Shown one piece after another: positions 7,419 through 16,655 of a stretch of DNA of 53,080 nucleotides; the first letter of the stretch is position 1, and the number at the start of each line of letters is the position of its first letter. Position numbers and translations under genes: made by a program. The notes under the pieces are model-generated. The model was not told where the DNA came from, ran no database searches, and saw only the letters and a list, made by a program, of their open reading frames with translations. Location of the stretch: assembly GCA_021158005.1 (NCBI GenBank), contig JAGGVN010000096.1:1-53080 (forward strand), given 5' to 3'. Source of the DNA: Candidatus Aerophobota bacterium. Lineage in GTDB: Bacteria; Aerophobota; Aerophobia; Aerophobales; JAGGVN01.

Positions 7419-8521
7419 AAATCCTGGTGGTTGCGGGAGGCACAGGAGGACATCTTTATCCGGCAAAGGCTATAGCTTCTTATTTGAAAGAACAGAATTT
7501 AATTAAAGATATTCTCTGGGTGGGTGGAGGAAAAGAAATTGAGAGGGAAATCATTGTCCCTCAATACAAATTTAAAAGGATTAATATTCAATATTGCCCC
7601 CGGACTCTGTCCCTGAAATGGATAAGATTTATTCAGGAATTAATTGTTTCCTTCTTTCAATCTTTCTTAATTATTACTCAATTCAAACCCACCATTGTCT
7701 TAGGAATGGGGAGCTTTCATTCTTATCCTCTGGTGATAACCGCTGCTTTTAAGGGAATTCCCACTATAATTTTTGAACAAAATGTGCGTCTTTCCCTCAC
7801 TAATAGATTTCTCCTCTGGTGGGCTTCCACTATCGTTATTAGTTTCTCTGAAACTCAAAAGTTCATCCCTCTAAAAAGAAGAAGAAAAACACTCCTTATA
7901 GGCAATCCGGTTCGTAAAGAGATCATTGAAGAAGAAAAAGGAGAAGCACTCAGGAAATTAAAACTGAGTAAAGAAGTATTTACTCTTCTCTTTATGGGAG
8001 GAAGCCAGGGAGCTCATTCTTTAAATCTTTATGGAGTGGAGGCTTTAAAGTCTTTAGAAAAGGAGGAGGTACCTGAGAAGATTCAGATAATCTTCCTTAC
8101 AGGAAAAAAAGATTATCAGTGGGTAAGAGAATCTCTTAAATCCTTAAAATTTCAATCAATAGTATTTCCTTATTTAGAAAGAATGGAGTATGCTTACGCT
8201 GCTTGCGATCTCGTTATTTCCCGAAGTGGAGCTACTACTATAGCCGAAATTACTGCCCGCGGGCTCCCCTCTATTTTAATCCCCTATCCCTACGCCACCT
8301 CCTCTCACCAATTAGAAAATGCAAAGCTTCTCCAAAGAGAAGGTGCCTCCTATCTTATTTTAGAAAAAGACCTCTCAGGAAGAATAATAAAAGAGACTAT
8401 TTTGAAATTGCTAAGAGATCAGGATTTACTCAAAAAGATGGCGAAAAAGAGTAAGAATTTAGGGAAACCAGAAGCTACCAGAGAAGTAGCTAAGCTAATT
8501 TTTAAATTAGCAAAAAAATGA
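7415..8521 (+). CDS. murG: UDP-N-acetylglucosamine-undecaprenyl-PP-MurNAc-pentapeptide GlcNAc transferase
   Basis: MurG adds GlcNAc to lipid I to make lipid II on the cytoplasmic membrane face. The 368-residue protein shows the GT-B fold landmarks of GT28: the N-terminal glycine loop GGTGGH (8-13), the second glycine-rich loop GGSQGAHSLN, the UDP-sugar site SRSGATTIAEI, and PYATSSHQLENA. Length is typical. It overlaps secF and murC by 4 nt at each end, so it lies in a tightly coupled secD-secF-murG-murC unit. The usual neighbours ftsW, murD and murB are not present. Confidence 0.96.
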   Translation: MKILVVAGGTGGHLYPAKAIASYLKEQNLIKDILWVGGGKEIEREIIVPQYKFKRINIQYCPRTLSLKWIRFIQELIVSFFQSFLIITQFKPTIVLGMGSFHSYPLVITAAFKGIPTIIFEQNVRLSLTNRFLLWWASTIVISFSETQKFIPLKRRRKTLLIGNPVRKEIIEEEKGEALRKLKLSKEVFTLLFMGGSQGAHSLNLYGVEALKSLEKEEVPEKIQIIFLTGKKDYQWVRESLKSLKFQSIVFPYLERMEYAYAACDLVISRSGATTIAEITARGLPSILIPYPYATSSHQLENAKLLQREGASYLILEKDLSGRIIKETILKLLRDQDLLKKMAKKSKNLGKPEATREVAKLIFKLAKK

Positions 8522-9897
8522 ATTTATCAAAAATTCAATCACTGCATTTTACAGGAATAGGAGGAATAGGAATGAGTGGACTGGCTAAAATCTTTCTGGA
8601 AATGGGATACCGTATTAGTGGGTCGGACCTGGAGGAGAACAAACTCATCCATAACTTAAAAGATAAAGGAGCAATTATTTATAAGGGGCATTCTGGTAAG
8701 TATGTTAAAGATGTTGATGCAGTAGTGGTCTCTTCAGTTATTCCTCCAGATAATCCTGAAGTCCAGGAAGCAAGAAAGAGAAACATTCCTCTTCTCTCTC
8801 GGGGAAAACTTCTTTCCCTTTTTGCTAATAAAAGAAATGCTATTGTAGTTAGCGGCACCTACGGAAAGACTACGACCGCTTCCCTCATTTCTTCAATTCT
8901 CCTTTATGCAGGAAAAGACCCTACAATCATTATTGGCGGAGAATTAAAAGAGATTCAAAGTAATGCTCGGCTCGGAAAGGGTAAGTATACGGTCATTGAG
9001 AGCGATGAATCTGATGGTTCTTTCCTCTTTCTTTTACCAAAAATATCCGTTCTTACTTCCCTGGGGAATGACCATTTAAATTACTATGGATCTCAAGAAA
9101 AACTTTCTCAAGCCTTTGTTCAATTTGTCAGTTCTTTAAAAGAAGGAGGAGGTCTCATAACTAATAATGATGATGCCCGGTTGAGAGAAGTTGTAAGGAA
9201 GGCTTTTCTTTCTTCCGGAGTAAGAGTAATGACTTACGGAATTAATTCTTTAGCCGATGTTACGGCCACAAAGATTGAGTTTAAAAAATTTACCTCTTCT
9301 TATGTGCTCACCTATAAAGGAAAGACTCTGGGGAAAATAAAACTTCCCTTAAGTGGCCTCTACAATATTTATGATTCTTTAGCTTCTGCCGCTGTAGGAA
9401 TAACCCTGGGAATAAGTAAAGATATAATTAGTAGGGCTCTTTTTTCCTTTCAGGGAATAAAGAGAAGATATGAAAAGGTAGGACATACTGCTTCCGATAT
9501 TCTGGTAATTGATGATTTTGCCTACCATCCTGTGCAAATTAAGGCAGTATTAGAAACATCCCGTAGTTTAAACCGCCGAATAATTGCTATCTTTCAACCT
9601 CACCGCTATACCCGAACCAAACTTCTTCTACCCCAGTTAATTCATTCTTTAAAGGAAGTAGACGAATTAATTTTAACCCAGATCTATTCTGCAGGAGAAA
9701 AACCTATTCCCGGAATTGATGGAAAATTACTCTTTGATAATCTTAAAAAAGAGAGAAATAAACCTACATTTTACCTTCCTATAAAAGAAGAAATTCCCAA
9801 TTTTTTAAAAAAAAGAGCAAGGAAAGGAGACCTTATTATTACTCTGGGTGCTGGAGATATAAGAAAAATTGGAGAAGATTACTTGGCTAAAAATTAA
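8518..9897 (+). CDS. murC: UDP-N-acetylmuramate-L-alanine ligase
   Basis: MurC is the ATP-dependent ligase that adds L-alanine to UDP-MurNAc in the cytosol. The 459-residue protein has an N-terminal Rossmann-like UDP-binding domain (FTGIGGIGMSGLA, 11-23), a central ATPase and a C-terminal ligase domain. The P-loop reads GTYGKTTT (113-120), where most MurC proteins have GTHGKTTT. ESDESDGSF and the HRYTRTK segment are also typical. The H-to-Y change in the P-loop is noteworthy but does not touch the lysine or threonines. Mpl (murein peptide ligase) is a related alternative, but the position after murG favours MurC. Confidence 0.92.
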   Translation: MNLSKIQSLHFTGIGGIGMSGLAKIFLEMGYRISGSDLEENKLIHNLKDKGAIIYKGHSGKYVKDVDAVVVSSVIPPDNPEVQEARKRNIPLLSRGKLLSLFANKRNAIVVSGTYGKTTTASLISSILLYAGKDPTIIIGGELKEIQSNARLGKGKYTVIESDESDGSFLFLLPKISVLTSLGNDHLNYYGSQEKLSQAFVQFVSSLKEGGGLITNNDDARLREVVRKAFLSSGVRVMTYGINSLADVTATKIEFKKFTSSYVLTYKGKTLGKIKLPLSGLYNIYDSLASAAVGITLGISKDIISRALFSFQGIKRRYEKVGHTASDILVIDDFAYHPVQIKAVLETSRSLNRRIIAIFQPHRYTRTKLLLPQLIHSLKEVDELILTQIYSAGEKPIPGIDGKLLFDNLKKERNKPTFYLPIKEEIPNFLKKRARKGDLIITLGAGDIRKIGEDYLAKN

Positions 9898-9916
9898 GTG
9901 TCTATTTTCTTTTTTC

Positions 9917-9945
9917 TTGCTTTTTATGGGGAACTTATGTATACT
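9917..9945 (+). promoter_or_regulatory. Putative promoter for hflK-hflC-ruvB-paaK
   Basis: TTGCTT (9917-9922), a 17-nt spacer and TATACT (9940-9945) lie in the only clear gap after murC. The leader then carries an AAGGAGG sequence at about 9949-9955 with no following start codon, and a second AGGAGG (9988-9993) correctly placed before the hflK ATG. Confidence 0.5.
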
Positions 9946-9998
9946 TATAAGGAGGTTTTAAGAAGGGAACCAAAAATATTAAAAATCAGGAGGTGTAA

Positions 9999-10979
9999 AT
10001 GGTGTATAAAAAAGCTAATGAAGGTGATGCCGATTTTTCGGGTTACCCTTCTAAAAGATGGATTGGATTTGGTATTGTGGGGATTATTATCGTAATTGTT
10101 CTCTTAAGTACTTTTTACTCTGTGGGACCTGATGAGGAAGGAGTAATTAAAAGATTTGGACGATACACAAGAACAGTTGGACCGGGACTACATTTTAAGA
10201 TTCCTTTTGTAGAAACAGTAATGAAGGTTAAAGTTAAATACATCTTTAAAGAGGAATTTGGATTTCGTACCTTAAAAGCAGGAGTAAAGACTATTTATGC
10301 TCCCGGAGATTATAGCGAAGAATCCTTAATGCTCACCGGTGATTTAAATGTGGGGGTAGTAGAATGGGTGGTTCAATATAAGGTGAAAGATCCCTTAGCT
10401 TTCCTCTTTAATGTCCGAGACCAAGAGGAGACAATTAGGGCTATTTCTGAGGCTTCTATGCGGCAAATAGTGGGAGATAGAAGTATTGATGAAATACTCA
10501 CTATAGGGCGAATAGAAGCGGGACAGAAAGCCCAGGAAAAATTACAAAGTATCCTCGACTCTTACAGAATGGGTATTCAGATAGTAACGGTCAAACTAAA
10601 AGATGTTAATCCTCCAGATCCGGTAAAACCTTCTTTTAATGAGGTTAATGAAGCCCGACAGGAGAGAGAAAGAACTATAAATGAGGCCTGGCAGGCCTAC
10701 AATAAAATTATCCCCAAAGCTAAGGGAGAAGCAGAAAAGATGATTAGTACTGCCGAAGGATATGCAATAAATAGAATAAACAGAGCTCTGGGAGAAGCTA
10801 ACAAATTCTTAGCTATCTGGGAAGAGTATAGAAAATCTCCGGAAGTTACCAAAAAAAGATTTTACCTGGAAACTTTAAATGAAGTTCTCCCCAAAATAGG
10901 CAAAAAATATATCCTGGACACAGAGGAAAAAGAAATTTTACCTCTTTTGCCTCTCGGGGAAATAGGAGGTAAAAAATGA
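9999..10979 (+). CDS. hflK: SPFH-domain membrane protein HflK
   Basis: HflK forms with HflC a membrane cage around the FtsH protease and modulates its access to substrates. This 326-residue protein has a short cytoplasmic N-terminus, one TM at about 24-43, an SPFH/band-7 domain (VGPDEEGVIKRFGRY, near 46-60), and a C-terminal coiled coil rich in E, A and R (about 205-265). AGGAGG lies 5 nt before the ATG. Its stop overlaps the hflC start by 4 nt, the usual pairing. ftsH is not in the window. Confidence 0.92.
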   Translation: MVYKKANEGDADFSGYPSKRWIGFGIVGIIIVIVLLSTFYSVGPDEEGVIKRFGRYTRTVGPGLHFKIPFVETVMKVKVKYIFKEEFGFRTLKAGVKTIYAPGDYSEESLMLTGDLNVGVVEWVVQYKVKDPLAFLFNVRDQEETIRAISEASMRQIVGDRSIDEILTIGRIEAGQKAQEKLQSILDSYRMGIQIVTVKLKDVNPPDPVKPSFNEVNEARQERERTINEAWQAYNKIIPKAKGEAEKMISTAEGYAINRINRALGEANKFLAIWEEYRKSPEVTKKRFYLETLNEVLPKIGKKYILDTEEKEILPLLPLGEIGGKK

Positions 10980-11935
10980 AATGGGGAAAATGGATTTCTA
11001 TAATAATAGTAATTATTATAGCTCTCGTTGTTTTGAACGGAACGCTCTACACCGTGGATCAGGTAGAACAGGTAGTGATTACTCAATTTGGTAAACCCGT
11101 TGGAGGACCCATAATTGAGCCTGGACTCCATATAAAGATACCTTTTATTCAAAAAGTAAATCGTTTTGATAAAAGGCTTTTAAGCTGGGACGGAAGCCCT
11201 ACGCAAATCCCTACTAAAGATAAAAAATATATCTGGGTTGATACTACGGCGCGTTGGAAAATTGTTGACCCTTTAAAATTTTTGCAAGCAACAAGAAATG
11301 AGAGAATAGCTTTAGCCCGTCTTGACGATATTGTAGATTCAGCTACCCGAAACCAGATTACTAAATATATACTCTACGAAGTGGTGAGAAATACCGGGAG
11401 AGAATTTGCTATAGAAGCCGAAATGGGGGTAGAGCTTCCCGAAGAGATGGGAGGAGAAGTTAAGTATGGACGAGAAAAAATATCCCGGGAGATATTGAAA
11501 GAAGCTTCTTCCTCATTTCCTCAATATGGGATGGAGTTAGTAGATGTAAGAATAAAAAGAATTAATTATGTAGAAGATGTGAGACAAAAAGTTTATTCAC
11601 GAATGATTTCTGAGCGAAAAAGAGTAGCTGAACAGTATCGCTCTGAGGGTATGGGAGAAAAGGAAAGAATTGAAGGGTTAAAAGAAAAAGAGCTAAAGAG
11701 AATTATCTCTGAAGCTTACAAAAAGGCTCAAGAAATTGAAGGAAGTGCGGATGCAAAAGCTACCAAAATATATGCTGAGGCTTATAATAAAGACCCTGAG
11801 TTTTATTCTTTTTTGAAGACTCTGGAAACTTACAAAAACACTCTTGATGAAAATACCTGGTTAATTCTTTCTTCCGATAGTGAATTTTACAAATACCTAA
11901 AGAGTATTCCCCTGGAAAAAACTTCTCAAAAGTGA
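10976..11935 (+). CDS. hflC: SPFH-domain membrane protein HflC
   Basis: This is the HflK partner. The 319-residue protein has an N-terminal TM at about residues 7-25, then an SPFH domain with VDQVEQVVITQFGKP and GPIIEPGLHIKIPF, and a charged coiled-coil region (about 205-265) containing AEAYNKDPEFYSFLKTLE, a conserved HflC signature. The length is typical. It is 3 nt from ruvB. The ruvB neighbour is not functionally related as far as is known. Confidence 0.93.
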   Translation: MKWGKWISIIIVIIIALVVLNGTLYTVDQVEQVVITQFGKPVGGPIIEPGLHIKIPFIQKVNRFDKRLLSWDGSPTQIPTKDKKYIWVDTTARWKIVDPLKFLQATRNERIALARLDDIVDSATRNQITKYILYEVVRNTGREFAIEAEMGVELPEEMGGEVKYGREKISREILKEASSSFPQYGMELVDVRIKRINYVEDVRQKVYSRMISERKRVAEQYRSEGMGEKERIEGLKEKELKRIISEAYKKAQEIEGSADAKATKIYAEAYNKDPEFYSFLKTLETYKNTLDENTWLILSSDSEFYKYLKSIPLEKTSQK

Positions 11936-11938
11936 AAA

Positions 11939-12967
11939 ATGAAAGAAGGAATCACTACTCCCGAATTACAGGTAGAAGAGGGTAGTTTTGAGATTGCTCT
12001 TCGTCCGCGGATAATGAGTGAATTCGTAGGACAAACCAAGATAAAAAAAAATTTAAAGATATTTATTCAGGCCGCTCGTGAAAGAGGAGACCCCTTGGAC
12101 CATACTCTTCTTTACGGTCCTCCCGGATTAGGAAAAACTACCTTAGCCCATATCATTGCCCGGGAAATGAATGGTAAAATTTCCTCCACGAGCGGTTCGG
12201 CCATTGATCGACCAGGGGATCTGGCTAAAATTCTTACCAATGCTGATCTTCAAGACGGTGACATACTCTTTATTGATGAAATTCATCGTCTTTCTCCTCA
12301 GGTAGAAGAAGTTCTTTATTCAGCAATGGAAGACTTTAAAGTAGATATAATTTTAGGGAAAGGAACAGGAACACGCTCAGTAAAAATTCCCCTTCCTCGA
12401 TTTACCCTGGTGGGAGCTACTACTCGTGCTGGTCTTCTTACTTCTCCCCTGCGCAACCGTTTTGGGGTGATAAGTCGGTTAGATTTTTACGAAAACGAGG
12501 AGCTCTGCAAAATCGTTCTTCGTTCAGCTCATATCTTAAAAATAGATATAGAGAAGGAGGGAGCAGAAGAGATTGCTCGCCGATCTCGAGGAACACCTCG
12601 CATCGCTAATCGTCTTCTTCGAAGAATAAGAGATTATGCTCAGGTAAGAGGAGAAGGAACTATTACTAAAGAAATCGCCAGAGAAGCCTTAGTTATGTTA
12701 GAAGTAGATGAGAGAGGCTTAGATGCTATGGACCGGAAAATTTTGAAAGCTCTGGTCTTTAAATTTGGAGGAGGGCCTGTAGGATTAAAGACTCTTGCTA
12801 TGGTAGTCAATGAAGAGCCTGACACCCTGGAAGAGGTCTATGAACCTTATCTGGTCAGAGAAGGATTAATTAACAGAACTCCCAAGGGAAGAATAGCCAC
12901 TACCCTTCTCTATAAATATTTAGGAAAGGAAAAGGAGGAGATTAAGCAGGAAGAATTACCTTTTTAA
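11939..12967 (+). CDS. ruvB: Holliday junction branch migration ATPase RuvB
   Basis: RuvB is the hexameric AAA+ motor that drives branch migration at Holliday junctions with RuvA. The 342-residue protein has a [11 protein letters not shown] start, Walker A GPPGLGKT (60-67), Walker B LFIDEIHR (110-117), sensor 1 GATTRAG (159-165) and the C-terminal winged helix with the [10 protein letters not shown] motif. The ATG follows hflC by 3 nt. The partners ruvA and ruvC are not adjacent, so the ruv genes are scattered in this genome. Confidence 0.97.
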   Translation: MKEGITTPELQVEEGSFEIALRPRIMSEFVGQTKIKKNLKIFIQAARERGDPLDHTLLYGPPGLGKTTLAHIIAREMNGKISSTSGSAIDRPGDLAKILTNADLQDGDILFIDEIHRLSPQVEEVLYSAMEDFKVDIILGKGTGTRSVKIPLPRFTLVGATTRAGLLTSPLRNRFGVISRLDFYENEELCKIVLRSAHILKIDIEKEGAEEIARRSRGTPRIANRLLRRIRDYAQVRGEGTITKEIAREALVMLEVDERGLDAMDRKILKALVFKFGGGPVGLKTLAMVVNEEPDTLEEVYEPYLVREGLINRTPKGRIATTLLYKYLGKEKEEIKQEELPF

Positions 12968-12996
12968 AAGAGAGATGAGAGGAGGTAAGATGAGCA

Positions 12997-14211
12997 ATGA
13001 ATAGAGAAACAATTAAGGAGTTACAATCCCGGCGACTAAAAAAGATTCTTGAATATGTCTACGAAAATAATTCCCTGTATAGGAAAAAATTTAGACTTAG
13101 AGGATTAAAACCTACCAGTATTAAGTCCTCTGAAGACTTAAGTAAATTGTTCTTCACTACCAAAAAAGAGCTAAGAGATGCTTATCCTTTTGGCTTCTTA
13201 TGCGTTCCTAAGGAAAAAATTGTTAGAATACAGATGAGTGGAGGAACAACGGGCTCACCGGTTATTATCCCTTATTCTCAGGAAGATGTTGAGCAGTGGA
13301 AAGAAATGATGGTAAGAGACTTTAAACTTGCTGGTGTTACCCGAAAGGATGTAATTCAGATAGCACCAGCTTTTGGTTTGTGGAATGGAGGATTTGGATT
13401 TCACTTCGGGGCAGAAGCTATTGGATGCTTCATTATTCCTATAGGACCCGGAAATACTAGAAATCAACTACGGTTTATGAAAGACTTTGGTACCAGTGTA
13501 TTCTGTTCTACAGCTTCCTATCCTCTTAGACTGGCTGAGGTAGCTGAGGAAATAGGATTCGATTTAAGAGAGTTAAAGCTAAAAAAGATGATTCTGGGAG
13601 CTGAACCCTGGTCTGAAGCAATGAGAAAAAAAATAGAGAATACATTTAATGTGAAAACATTTGATATTCCAGGTCTTACAGAAATGGGAGGGGTAGGTTG
13701 CACTGGTATGGAATGTGCTTTTCACGAAGGAATTCATATATGGGAAGATCAATATATCGTGGAAGTAGTCGACCCTGATACAGGAGAAATATTAGAGGAA
13801 GGGAAAGAGGGTGAACTTGTTTATACCACTCTTACAAGATACGCTATGCCCTTAATTAGATATAGAAGTGGGGAGATATCCTCTATTTTAAGTAAAGAGA
13901 GATGTAAATGTGGACTTTCATTTATGAGAATAGCCAGAATAAAAGGAAGAACAGACGATATGATTATCTATAAAGGGGTAAAATTTTATCCTTCCGAAGT
14001 AGAAGAAATTCTTGCAAAATATAATATTTCCCAATATCAATTAGTTATCTCTAAGGAAATAAAGCTCCTTATAGAATCTTCCTATAATGATATTTCAAAA
14101 ATCAATGAAGATATCAAGGAATTTATTGGTTTTATGCCTCAAATAGAGCTACTACCTCCCCGCACGTTAAAGAGATACGATGGAAAAACACCCAGAATAG
14201 TAAGAAAATAG
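12997..14211 (+). CDS. paaK: Phenylacetate-CoA ligase family protein (aryl-acid CoA ligase)
   Basis: This AMP-forming ligase makes aryl-acetyl-CoA from aryl acids, ATP and CoA. The 404-residue protein has the adenylation P-loop SGGTTGSP (81-88), AEPWSE, the GLTEMGG motif, YTTLTRYAMPLIRYRSG, and a C-terminal GRTDDMIIYKGVKFYPSEVE segment that is characteristic of PaaK. The start at 12997 is 10 nt after GGAGGT; an earlier ATG at 12990 hits a stop after four codons. It is tail-to-tail with iorB, suggesting that arylpyruvates oxidised by IorAB feed the same aryl-CoA pool. The exact acid substrate cannot be read from the sequence. Confidence 0.88.
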   Translation: MNRETIKELQSRRLKKILEYVYENNSLYRKKFRLRGLKPTSIKSSEDLSKLFFTTKKELRDAYPFGFLCVPKEKIVRIQMSGGTTGSPVIIPYSQEDVEQWKEMMVRDFKLAGVTRKDVIQIAPAFGLWNGGFGFHFGAEAIGCFIIPIGPGNTRNQLRFMKDFGTSVFCSTASYPLRLAEVAEEIGFDLRELKLKKMILGAEPWSEAMRKKIENTFNVKTFDIPGLTEMGGVGCTGMECAFHEGIHIWEDQYIVEVVDPDTGEILEEGKEGELVYTTLTRYAMPLIRYRSGEISSILSKERCKCGLSFMRIARIKGRTDDMIIYKGVKFYPSEVEEILAKYNISQYQLVISKEIKLLIESSYNDISKINEDIKEFIGFMPQIELLPPRTLKRYDGKTPRIVRK

Positions 14212-14220
14212 TGAATTTAA

Positions 14221-14814
14221 CTATGATTTATAGGTTAAGTAAAAATTTACTCCTTTTTCAAATGCTCTGAGGTTAGCTTCAATTAATTTTTCTGGAACCA
14301 ATTCTTTTATAGCTTGAATAATCGTCTTCTTCTCAAGAGGTAAATAGTTTGTCAGTACACCAAGCATAACCATATTAACAGTCATAATACTTCCCGATTC
14401 TCTAGCTAATTTCAGAGCATTCAAAATGATTACCTTTCCAAAAACCTCCTTAATTTTACTCATAAGATAATTAACATCAGGATAGGTAAATTTCCCGGGG
14501 AAAACACAAGAAGGAGGAATAATCTTTTCTGTATTAATAATGGCTATACCTTTCCTGGAAAGAAAATGAGAATATCTAAGTGCTTCTATCGGTTCAAATC
14601 CTAATAAAGCATCAGCTTTCTTCTTAGGTATAAGAGGTCCAAATTCTGTCCCTATTCTTATATGAGTTTCTACAGAACCTCCTCTCTGTGCCATTCCGTG
14701 AGTCTCGGCAGCTAAAATCTTCTTTCCTTCCTTTATACACGCTCTACCGATAACATTTGTTGTAAAAATTATCCCCTGTCCTCCTACCCCAGCAATAATA
14801 AGATCAAACTTCAT
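14221..14814 (-). CDS. iorB: Indolepyruvate ferredoxin oxidoreductase beta subunit
   Basis: This is the small gamma-domain subunit of the enzyme that oxidatively decarboxylates indolepyruvate and other arylpyruvates to aryl-acetyl-CoA with reduction of ferredoxin. The 197-residue protein has the N-terminal IAGVGGQGII (7-16), ETHGMAQRGGSVETH (38-52) and GFEPIEALRY, all typical of the family. It overlaps iorA by 11 nt downstream of it, the standard order. It would act in anaerobic degradation of aromatic amino acids. Confidence 0.94.
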   Translation of the reverse strand: MKFDLIIAGVGGQGIIFTTNVIGRACIKEGKKILAAETHGMAQRGGSVETHIRIGTEFGPLIPKKKADALLGFEPIEALRYSHFLSRKGIAIINTEKIIPPSCVFPGKFTYPDVNYLMSKIKEVFGKVIILNALKLARESGSIMTVNMVMLGVLTNYLPLEKKTIIQAIKELVPEKLIEANLRAFEKGVNFYLTYKS

Positions 14815-16597
14815 TATTTTTCTTCCTTATGGAATTGACAGGGCAAATCTGGGCACATACTCCACACCCTGAACATTGTTCATTGATTTGTGCTTTTTCT
14901 CCATTCCACTCTATTGCTGGACAACCAAATTTCAGACACTTTTGGCAGCCAATACACTCCTCTGTAACTTCAAATCGCACCCTTTTCATATCCAACTTTT
15001 TGGCAAGAAGTGCACATACTCGCTTTGCAATAACCACTCTTACTCCGCTTTCCTCTTTTACTCTCTTAAACACCTTGATAGATTCAGTTAAGTTATAAGG
15101 ATCAATTGTTTCCACATAACTAACTCCGCAAGCTCTGACAATCTTTTCAAAAGAGACCTTATGGGTTTTCTCGCCCTGGGCGGTAATACCCGTCCCTGGA
15201 TGAGGTTGATATCCAGTCATTGCTGTTGTCTCATTATCTAAAATGACGACAACTATACGGGAGTTATTATAGACAGCATTAATGAGACCAGGAATACCGG
15301 TATGTAAAAAGGTAGAATCTCCAATGGTGCATACTATTTCTCTTTTCTCACCTGATTTATATAATCCGGAAGAGATAGTAATACTTGCTCCCATACAAAG
15401 GCAGGTATCTACACCTCCCATCTGAAGGCCCAAAGTATAGCACCCAATATCACTGGGATAAATAGCTTTCTTCCCAAAGACCTGCGATATTGCGTAAAAA
15501 GTGGCTCTATGGGGACATCCTGCACAAAGGACAGGGGGTCTGGGAGGAAGTAGTTTATCTAAATCTGGTAAAATGCTTTTTTCTTCAAAAGGCCTTCGGA
15601 AAATTTTACTTAAGACTTCCTTTACAGTATCAGGAGAAAATTCCCCTGTTTCCGGAACATCTCCGGTAAGTTTTCCCCATATGTGTAAATCCTGCTTTTT
15701 TGTGTATACTCTTACAAACTCCTCAACAAAAGGAGTAAGCTCCTCAATAATTAAAACTCTGTTAAGCTTCTCCAGAAACTTATTTATCATATTCTCTGAG
15801 GGGGGATAAGCTCCGATCTTCAAGAAGGAAGCCTCTATCCCCAGAGAAGCTACTGCCTCTTTTGCGTATAAATAAGATACACCAGAAGTAATAATGCCAA
15901 ATCTTGAATTAGACTCTTCTAATTTGTTGTAAGGTAACTTTTCAAGAGCTTCCTTAATATGTTTCTGTTTTTTACTCAATTTCACACGTAGTCTCCTCGT
16001 ATGGGCAGGAATTACCACCCATTGAGACGAATTTTTCTCAAATTTACCCGAGAAATTTTTCTTTCTCTCCATTTTAATCTCTACACTGGACCTCGTATGA
16101 GAAATCCTTGTAGTTGAACGGAGCATAACAGGGATATTTAATCCTTCTGATAGCTCAAAAGAGTAAGAGGCCATTCTATTTGCTTCCTCAGGAGAAGAGG
16201 GATCAAGGCAGGGTATTTGAGCAAACTTTGCATATATTCGAGAATCTTGTTCATTTTGAGAAGAATGAGAAAAAGGGTCATCAGCAACCACAAGAACAAA
16301 ACCCCCTTTTATACCTGTATAAGCAAGACTCATAAGGGGATCGGAGGCTACATTAAGGCCAACATGTTTCATAATGACCGCTACTCTTTTTCCTCCCCAG
16401 GAGGAGCCTATTGCATTCTCTAAAGCTACTTTTTCGTTTGTTGACCATTCTACATAAAATCTATATTTCCCGGAAAGCTCAATCAATTTTTCCATAATCT
16501 CTGAGGAGGGAGTTCCTGGATAAGCATAAGCCCCTTCTACTCCTCCTTCCACTAAACCATAGGCAATAGCCTCGTTCCCTAATAAAAATTTAATAAT
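14804..16597 (-). CDS. iorA: Indolepyruvate ferredoxin oxidoreductase alpha subunit, probable ATT start
   Basis: This is the large TPP- and Fe-S-containing subunit of the arylpyruvate oxidoreductase. The ORF track begins at an internal GTG (16552), but the family-specific N-terminus FLLGNEAIA is encoded upstream in the same frame. No ATG, GTG or TTG lies between that GTG and the in-frame TAA at the ribosome-binding site. The only fitting start is ATT at 16597-16595, 6 nt after AGGAGG, which gives 597 residues. Other motifs are AYPGTPSSEIME, the TPP region CAGCPHR and GDSTFLHTG, and two ferredoxin clusters, CIGCQKCLKFGCP and CSGCGVCAQICP, at the C-terminus. polX lies 58 nt upstream and iorB overlaps by 11 nt. 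Confidence 0.9.
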   Translation of the reverse strand: MIKFLLGNEAIAYGLVEGGVEGAYAYPGTPSSEIMEKLIELSGKYRFYVEWSTNEKVALENAIGSSWGGKRVAVIMKHVGLNVASDPLMSLAYTGIKGGFVLVVADDPFSHSSQNEQDSRIYAKFAQIPCLDPSSPEEANRMASYSFELSEGLNIPVMLRSTTRISHTRSSVEIKMERKKNFSGKFEKNSSQWVVIPAHTRRLRVKLSKKQKHIKEALEKLPYNKLEESNSRFGIITSGVSYLYAKEAVASLGIEASFLKIGAYPPSENMINKFLEKLNRVLIIEELTPFVEEFVRVYTKKQDLHIWGKLTGDVPETGEFSPDTVKEVLSKIFRRPFEEKSILPDLDKLLPPRPPVLCAGCPHRATFYAISQVFGKKAIYPSDIGCYTLGLQMGGVDTCLCMGASITISSGLYKSGEKREIVCTIGDSTFLHTGIPGLINAVYNNSRIVVVILDNETTAMTGYQPHPGTGITAQGEKTHKVSFEKIVRACGVSYVETIDPYNLTESIKVFKRVKEESGVRVVIAKRVCALLAKKLDMKRVRFEVTEECIGCQKCLKFGCPAIEWNGEKAQINEQCSGCGVCAQICPVNSIRKKNNEV

Positions 16598-16655
16598 CTT
16601 CTTCCTCCTTTATTAAGAAAACCATTCCGTAAAATTAGTTAGATGGCAAAAATTA

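Noticed and set aside
9898-10095. 65-residue ORF after murC
   Set aside because: It lacks a ribosome-binding site and runs into hflK, which has AGGAGG, the family N-terminus and an overlap with hflC.
15501-15809. 102-residue plus-strand ORF inside iorA
   Set aside because: It is antisense to the conserved TPP region of iorA and shows no domain or ribosome-binding site.
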